Assembly (NCBI GenBank): GCA_030433225.1
Contig: JAUIMD010000179.1
Location: 1-5,226, forward strand
From: Bacteroidia bacterium
Lineage (GTDB): Bacteria; Bacteroidota; Bacteroidia; Bacteroidales; UBA5342
Length of the DNA stretch: 5,226 nucleotides
Direction: 5' to 3'
A program made the translations under genes and the position numbers. The first letter of the stretch is position 1; every line of letters starts with the position of its first letter. Shown here in pieces: positions 1 through 5,226 of the stretch. The notes beneath the pieces were generated by a model. It was not told the origin of the DNA. It made no database searches and saw only the letters and a list, made by a program, of their open reading frames with translations.

Positions 1-65
1 TTTGATTTGAGTGTGCTTTTGACCTCCGCTTTTTGTTTTGTTGCTTCGGGTAAGGCCTCATATTT
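1..65. other. Edge segment not readable as RecJ; possible junction
   Basis: RecJ should continue upstream of the reading frame that starts near 66, since about 200 N-terminal residues with the DHH motifs are missing. The recJ frame instead meets TAA at 51-53 and TGA at 3-5, and neither other forward frame gives RecJ-like sequence. The minus strand is open from 74 to the edge in the same codon register and gives a lysine- and alanine-rich peptide (it includes YEALPEATKQKAEVK) with balanced codons but no start. I infer a change of sequence origin between about 53 and 74, either an assembly or read chimera at a contig end or a real rearrangement. An indel alone would not explain it, because no frame looks like RecJ. 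Confidence 0.45.
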
Positions 66-1148
66 TTGTTTTCTTCATTAACACCCGAGTCCCGAAAATA
101 CCTGGATTTGGTGGCAGTAAGCATCGCATCCGATATTGTACCAATTTTGGGTGAAAACCGTATTTTGGCGCATTATGGACTAAAAATGTTGAACAGCAAC
201 CCTTCCATTGGCCTGAAAACCATCATTGACATTGCCGGGCTTACCGATAAGGAAATAAACATCAGTGACATTGTATTTAAAATAGGGCCTCGCATTAACG
301 CTTCGGGCAGGATAAATACCGGTAAAGAAGCCGTTGCCCTGATGACGGCTACTGACATGCAGTTTGCCGTAGAAAAGTGCGAAGAAATTAACGAATTTAA
401 CCAGGAGCGCAAAGAGTTGGACCGTGGCATCACAGAAAATGCCATACAGCAAATTCTGGACGATGATAGTCTGAAAGACAAAAAGACCACTGTACTTTAC
501 AATGCAGACTGGCATAAAGGGGTGATTGGTATTGTGGCTTCCCGTTTGATTGAAAAATACTACCGCCCCACCATTATTATGACGAAATCGAACGGGTTTG
601 TTACGGGGAGTGCCCGCTCGGTAACGGAGTTTGACGTATACGCAGCCATTGAATCGTGCAGAGATTTGCTGGAAAATTTCGGGGGGCACATGTATGCCGC
701 CGGTTTAACCCTAAAGGAGGAAAACCTTCCGGAATTTATCGAGCGCTTTGAAAAATTTGTAGCAGAAAACATCAAAGAAGAGCAGCTCATCCCTCAGATC
801 GATATTGATTCGAAACTGTACCTCGGCGATATTACACCAAAGTTCTTTCGCGTGCTTGATCGCTTTAAGCCCTTTGGCCCTCAAAACATGAAACCCGTTT
901 TTTGCAGTGAAAATGTGAAAGATGCCGGTTCATCGCGGTTGGTTGGAAAACAACTCGACCACCTGAAACTGGACCTGATGGACGAAACCTCGTACTACCC
1001 CATGCCCGGCATTGCTTTTTCTATGCCTGAATATTACGAGCACCTTAAAAAATCCCGTCCGCTGGACATTTGCTATACCATTGAAGAAAACAATTTCATG
1101 AACATGAAGAGTATTCAGCTCATGATAAAAGATATCAAAGAAAAGTAA
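66..1148 (+). CDS. recJ: Single-stranded-DNA-specific 5'-3' exonuclease RecJ, C-terminal part
   Basis: RecJ degrades single-stranded DNA 5' to 3' in the cytoplasm, in recombinational repair (RecFOR pathway) and mismatch repair. About 360 of the usual 570 or so residues are here. The fragment opens in the end of the DHH domain (YLDLVAVSIASDIVPI, residues 12-27, then GENRILAHYGLK). The linker holds PRINASGRINTGKEA (75-89). The DHHA1 domain follows, with DWHKGVIGIVASRL (148-161), GSARS (181-185) and the signature GGHMYAAG (206-213). The C-terminal OB-fold region includes RFKPFGPQNMKPVF (266-279). The TTG at 66 is only the first possible start after an in-frame TAA at 51-53 and is not a believable native start, since the catalytic DHH motifs lie upstream. 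The gene is truncated at the left edge or joined there to unrelated sequence. It ends at TAA, eight bases before a strong terminator. Family identity is very secure. Confidence 0.95.
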   Translation: MFSSLTPESRKYLDLVAVSIASDIVPILGENRILAHYGLKMLNSNPSIGLKTIIDIAGLTDKEINISDIVFKIGPRINASGRINTGKEAVALMTATDMQFAVEKCEEINEFNQERKELDRGITENAIQQILDDDSLKDKKTTVLYNADWHKGVIGIVASRLIEKYYRPTIIMTKSNGFVTGSARSVTEFDVYAAIESCRDLLENFGGHMYAAGLTLKEENLPEFIERFEKFVAENIKEEQLIPQIDIDSKLYLGDITPKFFRVLDRFKPFGPQNMKPVFCSENVKDAGSSRLVGKQLDHLKLDLMDETSYYPMPGIAFSMPEYYEHLKKSRPLDICYTIEENNFMNMKSIQLMIKDIKEK

Positions 1149-1155
1149 CTACCGG

Positions 1156-1192
1156 AAACGGATAAATACCTGGTTATTTATCCGTTTTTTTT
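1156..1192 (+). terminator. Rho-independent terminator of recJ
   Basis: A perfect 13-bp stem (AAACGGATAAATA at 1156-1168 pairing with TATTTATCCGTTT at 1175-1187) encloses a six-base loop and is followed by a run of eight Ts at 1185-1192. It begins eight bases after the recJ stop. The minus-strand permease gene ends only 10 bases to the right, but on that strand the stem is followed by just three Ts, so termination in that direction should be weaker. Confidence 0.92.
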
Positions 1193-1201
1193 GCCCTAAT
1201 G

Positions 1202-2104
1202 TTAAACGGTTTTTCGTCGGGAGAGGTTTAGTAGAATCAACGCACCTCCCGTGATGATTACCCCCGCAACCGAAGATGCATTTGGTGCCTCATCTGGCAA
1301 TACCACCCAGGCCAGAATGGCACCTGCCACCGGAATAAGAAATTTCCAAAGGTTCAAAAAGCTTACTTTCACTTCGGGCCGTTTAAGCAGGTAAAACCAA
1401 ATGGAAAAGGCTGTGGCACTCAAAAAAGTTAACCAGGCCAACGCGGCATAGTACTCCGGCGGTTTAACAGTGAAATCCACCCCTTCGAAAAATACGGATA
1501 AGATGTAAATGGCCGCTCCTCCAAAAATCATGGTGGAAGAGCTGAGTACAAGCGGTGGCAGTTTACTGGTTTGCTTTTTAATGTACACGTTTACCAGCCC
1601 CGATGCCAGGTTAACCCCCAGCAAATAAACCAGGCCCAAAAACGCCATTTTATTGGCTGCGGCATCGCCATTTCGACCCATACTTACCAACACTACCCCG
1701 CATAAGCCTAGCACAATAATTCCGGCCATGCGCCAATTAAGCTTGTCATCGGCTATAAAAAAGTGCGATAAAAGGGCTACAAACATAGGTCCTGAGCCAA
1801 TAATAATGGCTCCAACAGCACCTTGCACCAAACTTAACCCTTTGTAAAACAGAATGTATTGCAATATAATTTGCAACAAGGCTATGATAAAAACCTTTCC
1901 GGCATTGTTACGGATAATTTTAAAATAATTGCCCGAGCGCAAGGCAAATGGCAACAGAATAATGCCAGCCCAGAAAAAACGTACGCCCGCAAAATGCAAC
2001 GGGCTGGCAAAAGCCAGGCCATATTTTACCCCGGTAAATGCCGATGCCCAAAGCAGACACGCCACAATAGCCAAGAAGTTAGTGTGCAAAAAATACTTTT
2101 TCAT
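1202..2104 (-). CDS. EamA-family (drug/metabolite transporter) inner-membrane permease
   Basis: This 300-residue, very hydrophobic protein has about ten predicted membrane helices arranged as two EamA repeats (about residues 8-140 and 152-295), the usual size and form of DMT-superfamily permeases. The first repeat opens with LLWASAFTGVKYGL (17-30) and then HFAGVRFFWAGIILLP (37-52). The second ends in the typical pair of helices around NLWKFLIPVAGAILAW (251-266) and VAGVIITGGALILLN (279-293). Substrates of this superfamily are diverse (amino acids, nucleotides, metabolites) and cannot be read from sequence. I chose the ATG at 2104 (MKKYFLHTNF) because it puts the first helix near the N-terminus. 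A longer frame open to 2197 would overlap the start of the divergent gene and adds a sequence with no family character. It is divergent from the DUF4870 gene and convergent with recJ. Confidence 0.9.
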   Translation of the reverse strand: MKKYFLHTNFLAIVACLLWASAFTGVKYGLAFASPLHFAGVRFFWAGIILLPFALRSGNYFKIIRNNAGKVFIIALLQIILQYILFYKGLSLVQGAVGAIIIGSGPMFVALLSHFFIADDKLNWRMAGIIVLGLCGVVLVSMGRNGDAAANKMAFLGLVYLLGVNLASGLVNVYIKKQTSKLPPLVLSSSTMIFGGAAIYILSVFFEGVDFTVKPPEYYAALAWLTFLSATAFSIWFYLLKRPEVKVSFLNLWKFLIPVAGAILAWVVLPDEAPNASSVAGVIITGGALILLNLSRRKTV

Positions 2105-2111
2105 ACGGCTG

Positions 2112-2143
2112 CAAAGGTTGAGATAAAGCACTGTTAAAACAAA
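2112..2143 (-). promoter_or_regulatory. Candidate Bacteroidota-type promoter for the EamA permease
   Basis: On the minus strand TTTG (2143-2140) is followed after 20 bases by AACCTTTG (2119-2112), one mismatch from the TAnnTTTG -7 box, at close to the usual spacing. It ends only seven bases before the permease ATG, so the transcript would have almost no leader. This is a motif match only. Confidence 0.35.
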
Positions 2144-2152
2144 TACCTTTCC

Positions 2153-2160
2153 TAACTTTG
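2153..2160 (+). promoter_or_regulatory. Bacteroidota -7 box (TAACTTTG) upstream of the DUF4870 gene
   Basis: TAACTTTG matches the Bacteroidota -7 consensus TAnnTTTG exactly and lies 21 bases before the ATG at 2182, a normal leader length. No good -33 TTTG is visible at the expected distance. The stretch from here to the start is A-rich (leader AAACAAAATCTAAAAACA) and has no Shine-Dalgarno sequence, as is usual in this phylum. Confidence 0.6.
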
Positions 2161-2181
2161 GGCAAACAAAATCTAAAAACA

Positions 2182-2619
2182 ATGAACCCAACCCCAATTA
2201 CAACAGACGAAAAGAACTGGGCCATCGGCACCCATCTTTCCGCATTTTGCGGAATCGTTATTCCCTTTGGCAACATTATTGGCCCCCTCGTGGTGTGGAT
2301 GATAAAAAAAGACGAATCAGAATTTGTTAACCGGCATGGTAAAGCGGCCCTGAACTTTCAAATCAGCTTTTTTATTTACATTCTGTTTTTTGTGGGAGGA
2401 TTGCTGGTGAACCTGATTCGGTCTATCCCAGAGCTGAGTGCCCTTGGAAACGATGCAGCACCGGCAGAAGTATTCAGTGCGCTGGGGAAATGGATGGTGT
2501 GGATTTTACCCCTCATTTTTGTTGGATTTTTTAAGCTCATTGTAACCATTATTGCCGCAGTGCGGGCAGGGGAAGGAAAACCTTACAAATACCCGCTTAC
2601 GATCACATTTATCCACTAA
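2182..2619 (+). CDS. DUF4870 (Tic20-like) small integral membrane protein
   Basis: This is a 145-residue protein of unknown function with the full set of DUF4870 landmarks: an N-terminal WAIGTHLSAF segment (13-22), a helix with PFGNIIGPLVVWMIKK (28-43), the loop EFVNRHGKAALNFQIS (47-62) leading into a second helix (about 58-80), a third helix (about 103-127), and the conserved C-terminal tail AVRAGEGKPYKYPLTI (126-141). The family has three to four helices and sits in the cytoplasmic membrane. No catalytic residues are known to me. The ATG at 2182 is chosen because the family motif starts about a dozen residues later. An in-frame TTG at 2158 falls inside the -7 box. Its length is normal. It is transcribed in the same direction as kdsA, 59 bases upstream, so co-transcription is possible, though the two have no known functional link. 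Confidence 0.9.
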   Translation: MNPTPITTDEKNWAIGTHLSAFCGIVIPFGNIIGPLVVWMIKKDESEFVNRHGKAALNFQISFFIYILFFVGGLLVNLIRSIPELSALGNDAAPAEVFSALGKWMVWILPLIFVGFFKLIVTIIAAVRAGEGKPYKYPLTITFIH

Positions 2620-2627
2620 ACATTCCT

Positions 2628-2635
2628 TATTTTCG
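2628..2635 (+). promoter_or_regulatory. Possible -7 box upstream of kdsA
   Basis: TATTTTCG, one mismatch from TAnnTTTG, lies 43 bases before the kdsA ATG in the 59-base gap after the DUF4870 gene. No -33 element is recognisable. kdsA may instead depend on read-through from the DUF4870 promoter, as no terminator separates the two genes. Confidence 0.3.
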
Positions 2636-2678
2636 CGCTTAAAATGCCACACGTTGGCTTCACCAAAACTCGCATCAT

Positions 2679-3491
2679 ATGTTTCCGGAAATAGCTTGTC
2701 TTCAACACAAAGACTCCCCCAACTTTTTTTTAATGGCCGGCCCCTGTGTTATTGAAGGCGAAAAAATGGCACTGGATATTGCCGAACACATTGTAAAACT
2801 TTCCGACAAATTATCCATCCCGTATATTTTTAAAGGAAGTTACCGCAAGGCGAACCGCTCACGCATGGATTCCTTTACCGGGATAGGCGACGAAAAAGCC
2901 CTGAAAATTCTTCGCAAAGTGCGGGAGACTTTTCACATTCCGGTAGTGACCGATATTCACGAATCACACGAGGCAGCCATGGCGGCGGCGTATGTGGATG
3001 TGTTGCAAATTCCGGCCTTTTTATGCCGACAAACCGAATTGCTGATTGCCGCGGCACAAACGGGCAAGGTGGTGAACATAAAAAAAGGGCAATTTCTGGC
3101 AGCCGCTTCCATGCAGTTTGCGGCACAAAAATGTGTGGATGCAGGAAATTCCAACATAATGCTTACCGAGCGTGGCAATTCTTTTGGATACGGTGACCTG
3201 GTGGTGGATTTTCGGGGACTGGCAGAAATGCGCGATTTTGGTTATCCGGTAATTATGGACATTACGCACTCCCTGCAGCAACCCAACCAGGCCTCTGGTG
3301 TAACTGGCGGAAAACCTCATTTAATTGAGGTGATTGCCAAAGCGGCCATAGCTACCGGTGCCGATGGGTTGTTTATCGAAACCCACCCCAACCCCGCAGA
3401 GGCAAAATCAGATGGGGCCAATATGCTGCCCCTGGAAAAACTGGAAGATTTACTGGTGAGGCTGTTGCGGATTCGGGAAGCTATTCTCTAA
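2679..3491 (+). CDS. kdsA: 2-dehydro-3-deoxyphosphooctonate aldolase (KDO-8-phosphate synthase) KdsA
   Basis: This cytoplasmic enzyme condenses phosphoenolpyruvate with D-arabinose 5-phosphate to give KDO-8-phosphate and phosphate, the committed step to KDO, the sugar linking lipid A to the LPS core. At 270 residues it is full length for the DAHP synthase/KDO8P synthase barrel family. Visible signatures are AGPCVIEGE (20-28), FKGSYRKANRSR (51-62), FTGIGDEKALKIL (66-78), TDIHE (91-95), DVLQIPAFLCRQTELL (107-122), KKGQF (135-139), TERGNSFGY (163-171), DITHSLQQP (194-202) and IETHPNPAEAKSDGANMLPL (233-252). Cys23, His197, Glu234 and Asp245 occupy the metal-ligand positions known from Aquifex KdsA, so this is the metal-dependent class; the metal-independent class has Asn where Cys23 sits. 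The ATG at 2679 gives a normal N-terminus. The stop overlaps the convergent downstream gene by 11 bases. Confidence 0.97.
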   Translation: MFPEIACLQHKDSPNFFLMAGPCVIEGEKMALDIAEHIVKLSDKLSIPYIFKGSYRKANRSRMDSFTGIGDEKALKILRKVRETFHIPVVTDIHESHEAAMAAAYVDVLQIPAFLCRQTELLIAAAQTGKVVNIKKGQFLAAASMQFAAQKCVDAGNSNIMLTERGNSFGYGDLVVDFRGLAEMRDFGYPVIMDITHSLQQPNQASGVTGGKPHLIEVIAKAAIATGADGLFIETHPNPAEAKSDGANMLPLEKLEDLLVRLLRIREAIL

Positions 3492-3849
3492 AATCGGAGT
3501 TTACGTTGCGGACTATACGCTGCATCAGCGTGGTTTCCTGCCGACGAAGTTTCTGGTATTTCTTTTTGTTAACATCATACAACTCTTTGCGGTCGAGTTG
3601 TTTTAGTTTTTTTGCTTCCTTGCTTCGTTTTTTGTAATAGTAAATGCGGTATTCCCACAAACGAAGCTGCTGTTCTTTTATAAATCCATCGGCGCTTTGC
3701 GAAGGCATGGAGGCTTTTTGTTTACGCGAAACATGCTCCGATTTTGTTTTCATTTCTCCCCCCTTGCTCTTTCGGGATGCCTTTTGAGAACAGTCGGCAA
3801 ACACCAGTAGTACGGCTATTAATGCAAATATCCTAAGGAACTGTTTCAT
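3481..3849 (-). CDS. Small basic exported protein, possible lipoprotein, unknown function
   Basis: I do not recognise a family for this 122-residue protein. It starts with a short signal-like segment (KQFLRIF then a hydrophobic stretch to A18) ending in Cys20. The lipobox is poor: FADC has Phe at -3 and Asp at -1 instead of the usual Leu/Val and Gly/Ala/Ser, so lipidation is uncertain and a plain signal peptide or membrane anchor is an alternative. Residues 21-50 are polar, rich in Lys and Ser and probably disordered. Residues 55-115 are strongly basic and likely helical or coiled coil, with the aromatic patch LWEYRIYYYKKR (64-75) and many Lys/Arg. The ATG directly abuts the stop of the AlkD-like gene upstream (TAA then ATG with no spacer), so the two are almost surely co-transcribed and perhaps translationally coupled. 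Its 3' end overlaps that of kdsA by 11 bp on the opposite strand. Confidence 0.75.
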   Translation of the reverse strand: MKQFLRIFALIAVLLVFADCSQKASRKSKGGEMKTKSEHVSRKQKASMPSQSADGFIKEQQLRLWEYRIYYYKKRSKEAKKLKQLDRKELYDVNKKKYQKLRRQETTLMQRIVRNVNSDFRE

Positions 3850-4533
3850 TTAACGGTATTCAAATTCGGTTTTTATCAATTCGTACGCTGTACCCCAGTC
3901 TAATGTCGTTTTTGCCATACGTTGGTAATGCTTTAAAATGTCCTTTTTCGAGGTGTTGGAATGTACTCCCGCTTTTGCCATCGCTTTTCCAATGGCCAAA
4001 ATCTCCATCCGCCCAAATGTTTCCTGTTGCGGTAAGTTTAGCATTGCCTGCACCAGTTCATCAGCACCCGTGGCATCTACCCTACCAGTAAACCGCCGGG
4101 CAATGGCATAGCCTGCCACAATGCGCTTTTTTGCATCACCTGACTGCAAATATTCCAACCTTAATTGCTGAGCATCCTCAAATTCAGTTAGCATGTGCAT
4201 GCCCAATTGTTGAAACACCTCCTCAGTTGAAGCGTCCAATGTAAATTCTTCCAGCAATTGCTTTCCCTTTTCATCAGGCTCAAAAAGCAGGGTGGAAAGC
4301 ATCATGGTTTCGCGCCAGCCTTTTCGCCAAAGCGCTGCTGCCAGGGCGTTATTTCGCGTATATCGGCTCGCAATATTTCTTAAATGCACCACAGAAACAC
4401 CATAGCTCATTGTATAGGTTATGCCTGCTTTTTTAAGGGCATCGGCCACTACCCCGTTTTTATGACGCTTCACCTGTGTGGAAATGTTCTCAAGTGAAAC
4501 TTCTGCTTGTTTACTTAATATGCGAAATGCCAT
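3850..4533 (-). CDS. AlkD-like HEAT-repeat protein (DNA alkylation repair family), probably non-canonical
   Basis: This 227-residue, mostly helical protein has the length and repeat pattern of the AlkD family (DNA alkylation repair enzymes, PF08713), whose HEAT-like repeats wrap DNA and in active members excise N3/N7-alkylated purines. The best family match is SYGVSVVHLRNIASRY (43-58), followed by ALWRKGWRETMMLSTLLF (67-84), the usual helix pair after the YGV/LR segment. In Bacillus AlkD a Trp-rich segment WWDSVD carries the catalytic Asp113. The corresponding place here seems to be STEEVFQQLGM (102-112), with Gln where that Asp would be and no Trp. Arg137 in DAKKRIVAGYA (133-143) may match the conserved Arg148. 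I made this alignment by eye. It suggests a DNA-binding or otherwise specialised member without standard glycosylase chemistry. The ATG at 4533 lies 18 bases after a -7-like box. The gene leads a two-gene unit with the small basic protein. Confidence 0.75.
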   Translation of the reverse strand: MAFRILSKQAEVSLENISTQVKRHKNGVVADALKKAGITYTMSYGVSVVHLRNIASRYTRNNALAAALWRKGWRETMMLSTLLFEPDEKGKQLLEEFTLDASTEEVFQQLGMHMLTEFEDAQQLRLEYLQSGDAKKRIVAGYAIARRFTGRVDATGADELVQAMLNLPQQETFGRMEILAIGKAMAKAGVHSNTSKKDILKHYQRMAKTTLDWGTAYELIKTEFEYR

Positions 4534-4548
4534 GCTTTTGATAATATC

Positions 4549-4665
4549 CTACAAAAATATACATATAAATGGGTTGTTATTTAAGATAGCTAAATTTTGC
4601 CCCAATTCTTTTCCTCCTTGATAAGAAAGCACCGCTAAAATCGAATTATACTTTTTACACTTCAT
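4549..4665 (-). CDS. Possible 38-residue ORF coupled to the flippase stop; real gene or gene remnant
   Basis: On the minus strand an ATG at 4665 lies inside the last codons of the flippase gene (ATGAAGTGTAA, 11-bp overlap) and opens a 38-codon frame ending in TAG at 4551-4549. It fills nearly the whole gap between the flippase and the AlkD-like gene. The peptide begins MKCKKYNSILAVLSYQGGKE and ends in a hydrophobic stretch (NNNPFICIFL). I recognise no family. The start-in-stop arrangement is typical of coupled genes in polysaccharide operons, so it may be a small protein or the truncated 5' remnant of a following glycan gene. Chance is also possible at this length, and its end overlaps the -7 box region of the next gene. 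Codon pattern alone cannot settle it. Confidence 0.3.
   Translation of the reverse strand: MKCKKYNSILAVLSYQGGKELGQNLAILNNNPFICIFL
4552..4559 (-). promoter_or_regulatory. Bacteroidota -7 box (TATTTTTG) upstream of the AlkD-like gene
   Basis: TATTTTTG on the minus strand fits TAnnTTTG exactly and ends 18 bases before the AlkD-like ATG. The region upstream is very A+T-rich, as promoters often are, but I see no clear -33 TTTG at the expected spacing. If active, it separates the AlkD-like unit from the flippase operon. No intrinsic terminator is visible between the two. Confidence 0.5.
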
Positions 4666-5226
4666 TTTTTATTTCCCTTGCAAAATGATAAATCAGGTAA
4701 ACTGAAGAACTAATATGTGCCATATTCACCACAATACACGCACCCATTAGTCCGTATGTTGGGATAAGCCAAAAGGACAACAGCAAAGTAACCACAAACC
4801 CAACGAGCGACTTGTTCCGTAAAACTTTTATATTTCCTTGTGCCGAAAAATAATGTCCGATTAGGTTGGAAATTGCCACAAATAATATACCGGGGAAAAG
4901 GTACATCAACCAATGTTTTACGGCACTAAAATCATTTCCGAAAATTTCAGTAAAAAACTGCCGGGGAATAAAAGCCACAAACATTAGAGCCGATGCAGTT
5001 AAAAGAAACGTTAACTTGCTGTATTTAAGGGTAGATTGAATAGATTTTTTAGTGTCTTTTTCGTTTAACACCTCTGAATACTGCACTACAGCCAGGCTTC
5101 TGCTCAACACCCAAATAGATTCGGATAGGGCTACTGAAACTGAAAAAACACCCAGCTGATCCAACGAAATGTATAGTGCAATAACATAAAATGAGAAACG
5201 ATAATTAATGAATTGCACTATACATT
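4655..5226 (-). CDS. Wzx-type polysaccharide/oligosaccharide flippase, C-terminal part
   Basis: This is the last 190 or so residues of a membrane protein of the MATE/MVF (polysaccharide biosynthesis, Wzx) superfamily, normally about 400-500 residues, which moves undecaprenyl-linked glycan units across the inner membrane for O-antigen, capsule or exopolysaccharide assembly. Features seen are NYRFSFYVIALYISLDQLGV with the following SVSVALSESIWVLSR helix (the family's conserved 'not-yet-grown-up subunit, glycine, SVA' region), a long polar loop (NEKDTKKSIQSTLKYSK), then four more helices. These include FPGILFVAISNLIGHYFSAQ and the YGLMGACIVVNMAHI segment, typical of the family's end. The frame is open to the right edge, so the GTG at 5218 is internal and the 5' half is missing. 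The gene ends at TAA 4657-4655. The adjacent glycan genes expected upstream lie outside the window. Exactly which glycan it serves cannot be told. Confidence 0.88.
   Translation of the reverse strand, partial: CIVQFINYRFSFYVIALYISLDQLGVFSVSVALSESIWVLSRSLAVVQYSEVLNEKDTKKSIQSTLKYSKLTFLLTASALMFVAFIPRQFFTEIFGNDFSAVKHWLMYLFPGILFVAISNLIGHYFSAQGNIKVLRNKSLVGFVVTLLLSFWLIPTYGLMGACIVVNMAHISSSVYLIYHFAREIKNEV
5168..5226. repeat. Perfect 15-bp inverted repeat ending at the window edge
   Basis: AATGTATAGTGCAAT at 5168-5182 is the exact reverse complement of ATTGCACTATACATT at 5212-5226, with 29 bases between. The right arm ends precisely on the last base. The arms do not extend inward (A opposite A), and outward extension cannot be tested. 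Both arms lie in the flippase reading frame, which stays open throughout. It could be a fold-back artefact at a contig end or a real hairpin in the gene. Confidence 0.8.

Noticed and set aside
173..790. Open frames on the minus strand within recJ
   Set aside because: They lie opposite conserved RecJ domains and their peptides have no family character.
2105..2197. A longer N-terminus for the EamA permease, starting at 2197
   Set aside because: It would overlap the divergent DUF4870 start and adds 31 residues without family character. The ATG at 2104 puts the first helix in the usual place.
2875..3320. Open frames on the minus strand within kdsA
   Set aside because: They lie opposite a fully conserved kdsA and show no recognisable protein features; they are shadow frames.
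3314..3331. Small inverted repeat (ACCTCA and TGAGGT) inside kdsA
   Set aside because: The arms are six bases with no T-run, inside a conserved coding region; this is expected by chance.
4596..4617. AAGGAGGA on the minus strand before a TTG, suggesting a Shine-Dalgarno-led tiny ORF
   Set aside because: The clear genes here do not use Shine-Dalgarno sites, and the TTG frame is the tail of the 38-codon ORF already listed, giving only 18 codons.
1..5226. A defence, mobile or otherwise novel multi-gene system
   Set aside because: Every gene of size is a housekeeping or envelope gene or a lone unknown, and no transposase, integrase, nuclease-effector pair or repeat array is visible.

Overview
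This 5.2 kb window looks like a contig from a Bacteroidota genome, most like a Bacteroidales or Marinilabiliales relative. The evidence is the protein style (RecJ, the short DUF4870 membrane protein, a Cys-type KdsA), the absence of Shine-Dalgarno sites before the clear starts, and TAnnTTTG-type -7 boxes upstream of several genes. Taxonomy below phylum is inference. The content is mostly ordinary chromosomal housekeeping. I see no tRNA, rRNA, CRISPR array, insertion sequence or recognisable defence system.

Layout: bases 1-65 do not read as RecJ in any forward frame and may lie beyond an assembly junction. The C-terminal part of recJ (to 1148, +) follows and ends in a strong intrinsic terminator (1156-1192). 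A convergent gene for a 10-TM EamA/DMT permease (1202-2104, -) comes next. It is divergent from a small DUF4870 membrane protein gene (2182-2619, +), and the 77-bp gap holds candidate promoters for both. Next is kdsA (2679-3491, +), for KDO-8-phosphate synthase. Its 3' end overlaps by 11 bp the end of a convergent two-gene unit on the minus strand: an AlkD-like HEAT-repeat protein (3850-4533) directly abutting a small basic, possibly lipidated protein (3481-3849). The right side holds the 3' part of a Wzx-type polysaccharide flippase (4655-5226, -, running off the end) and a 38-codon ORF overlapping its stop.

Functional themes are DNA repair (RecJ, plus an AlkD-like protein that seems to lack the catalytic Asp) and envelope glycan synthesis (KdsA making the LPS inner-core sugar KDO precursor, and Wzx exporting lipid-linked glycan units). 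These genes do not form one operon; their directions alternate. The points most worth a second look are the two window ends (a non-RecJ left edge, and a perfect 15-bp inverted repeat ending exactly at the right edge), the altered active site of the AlkD-like protein, and the small ORF coupled to the flippase.
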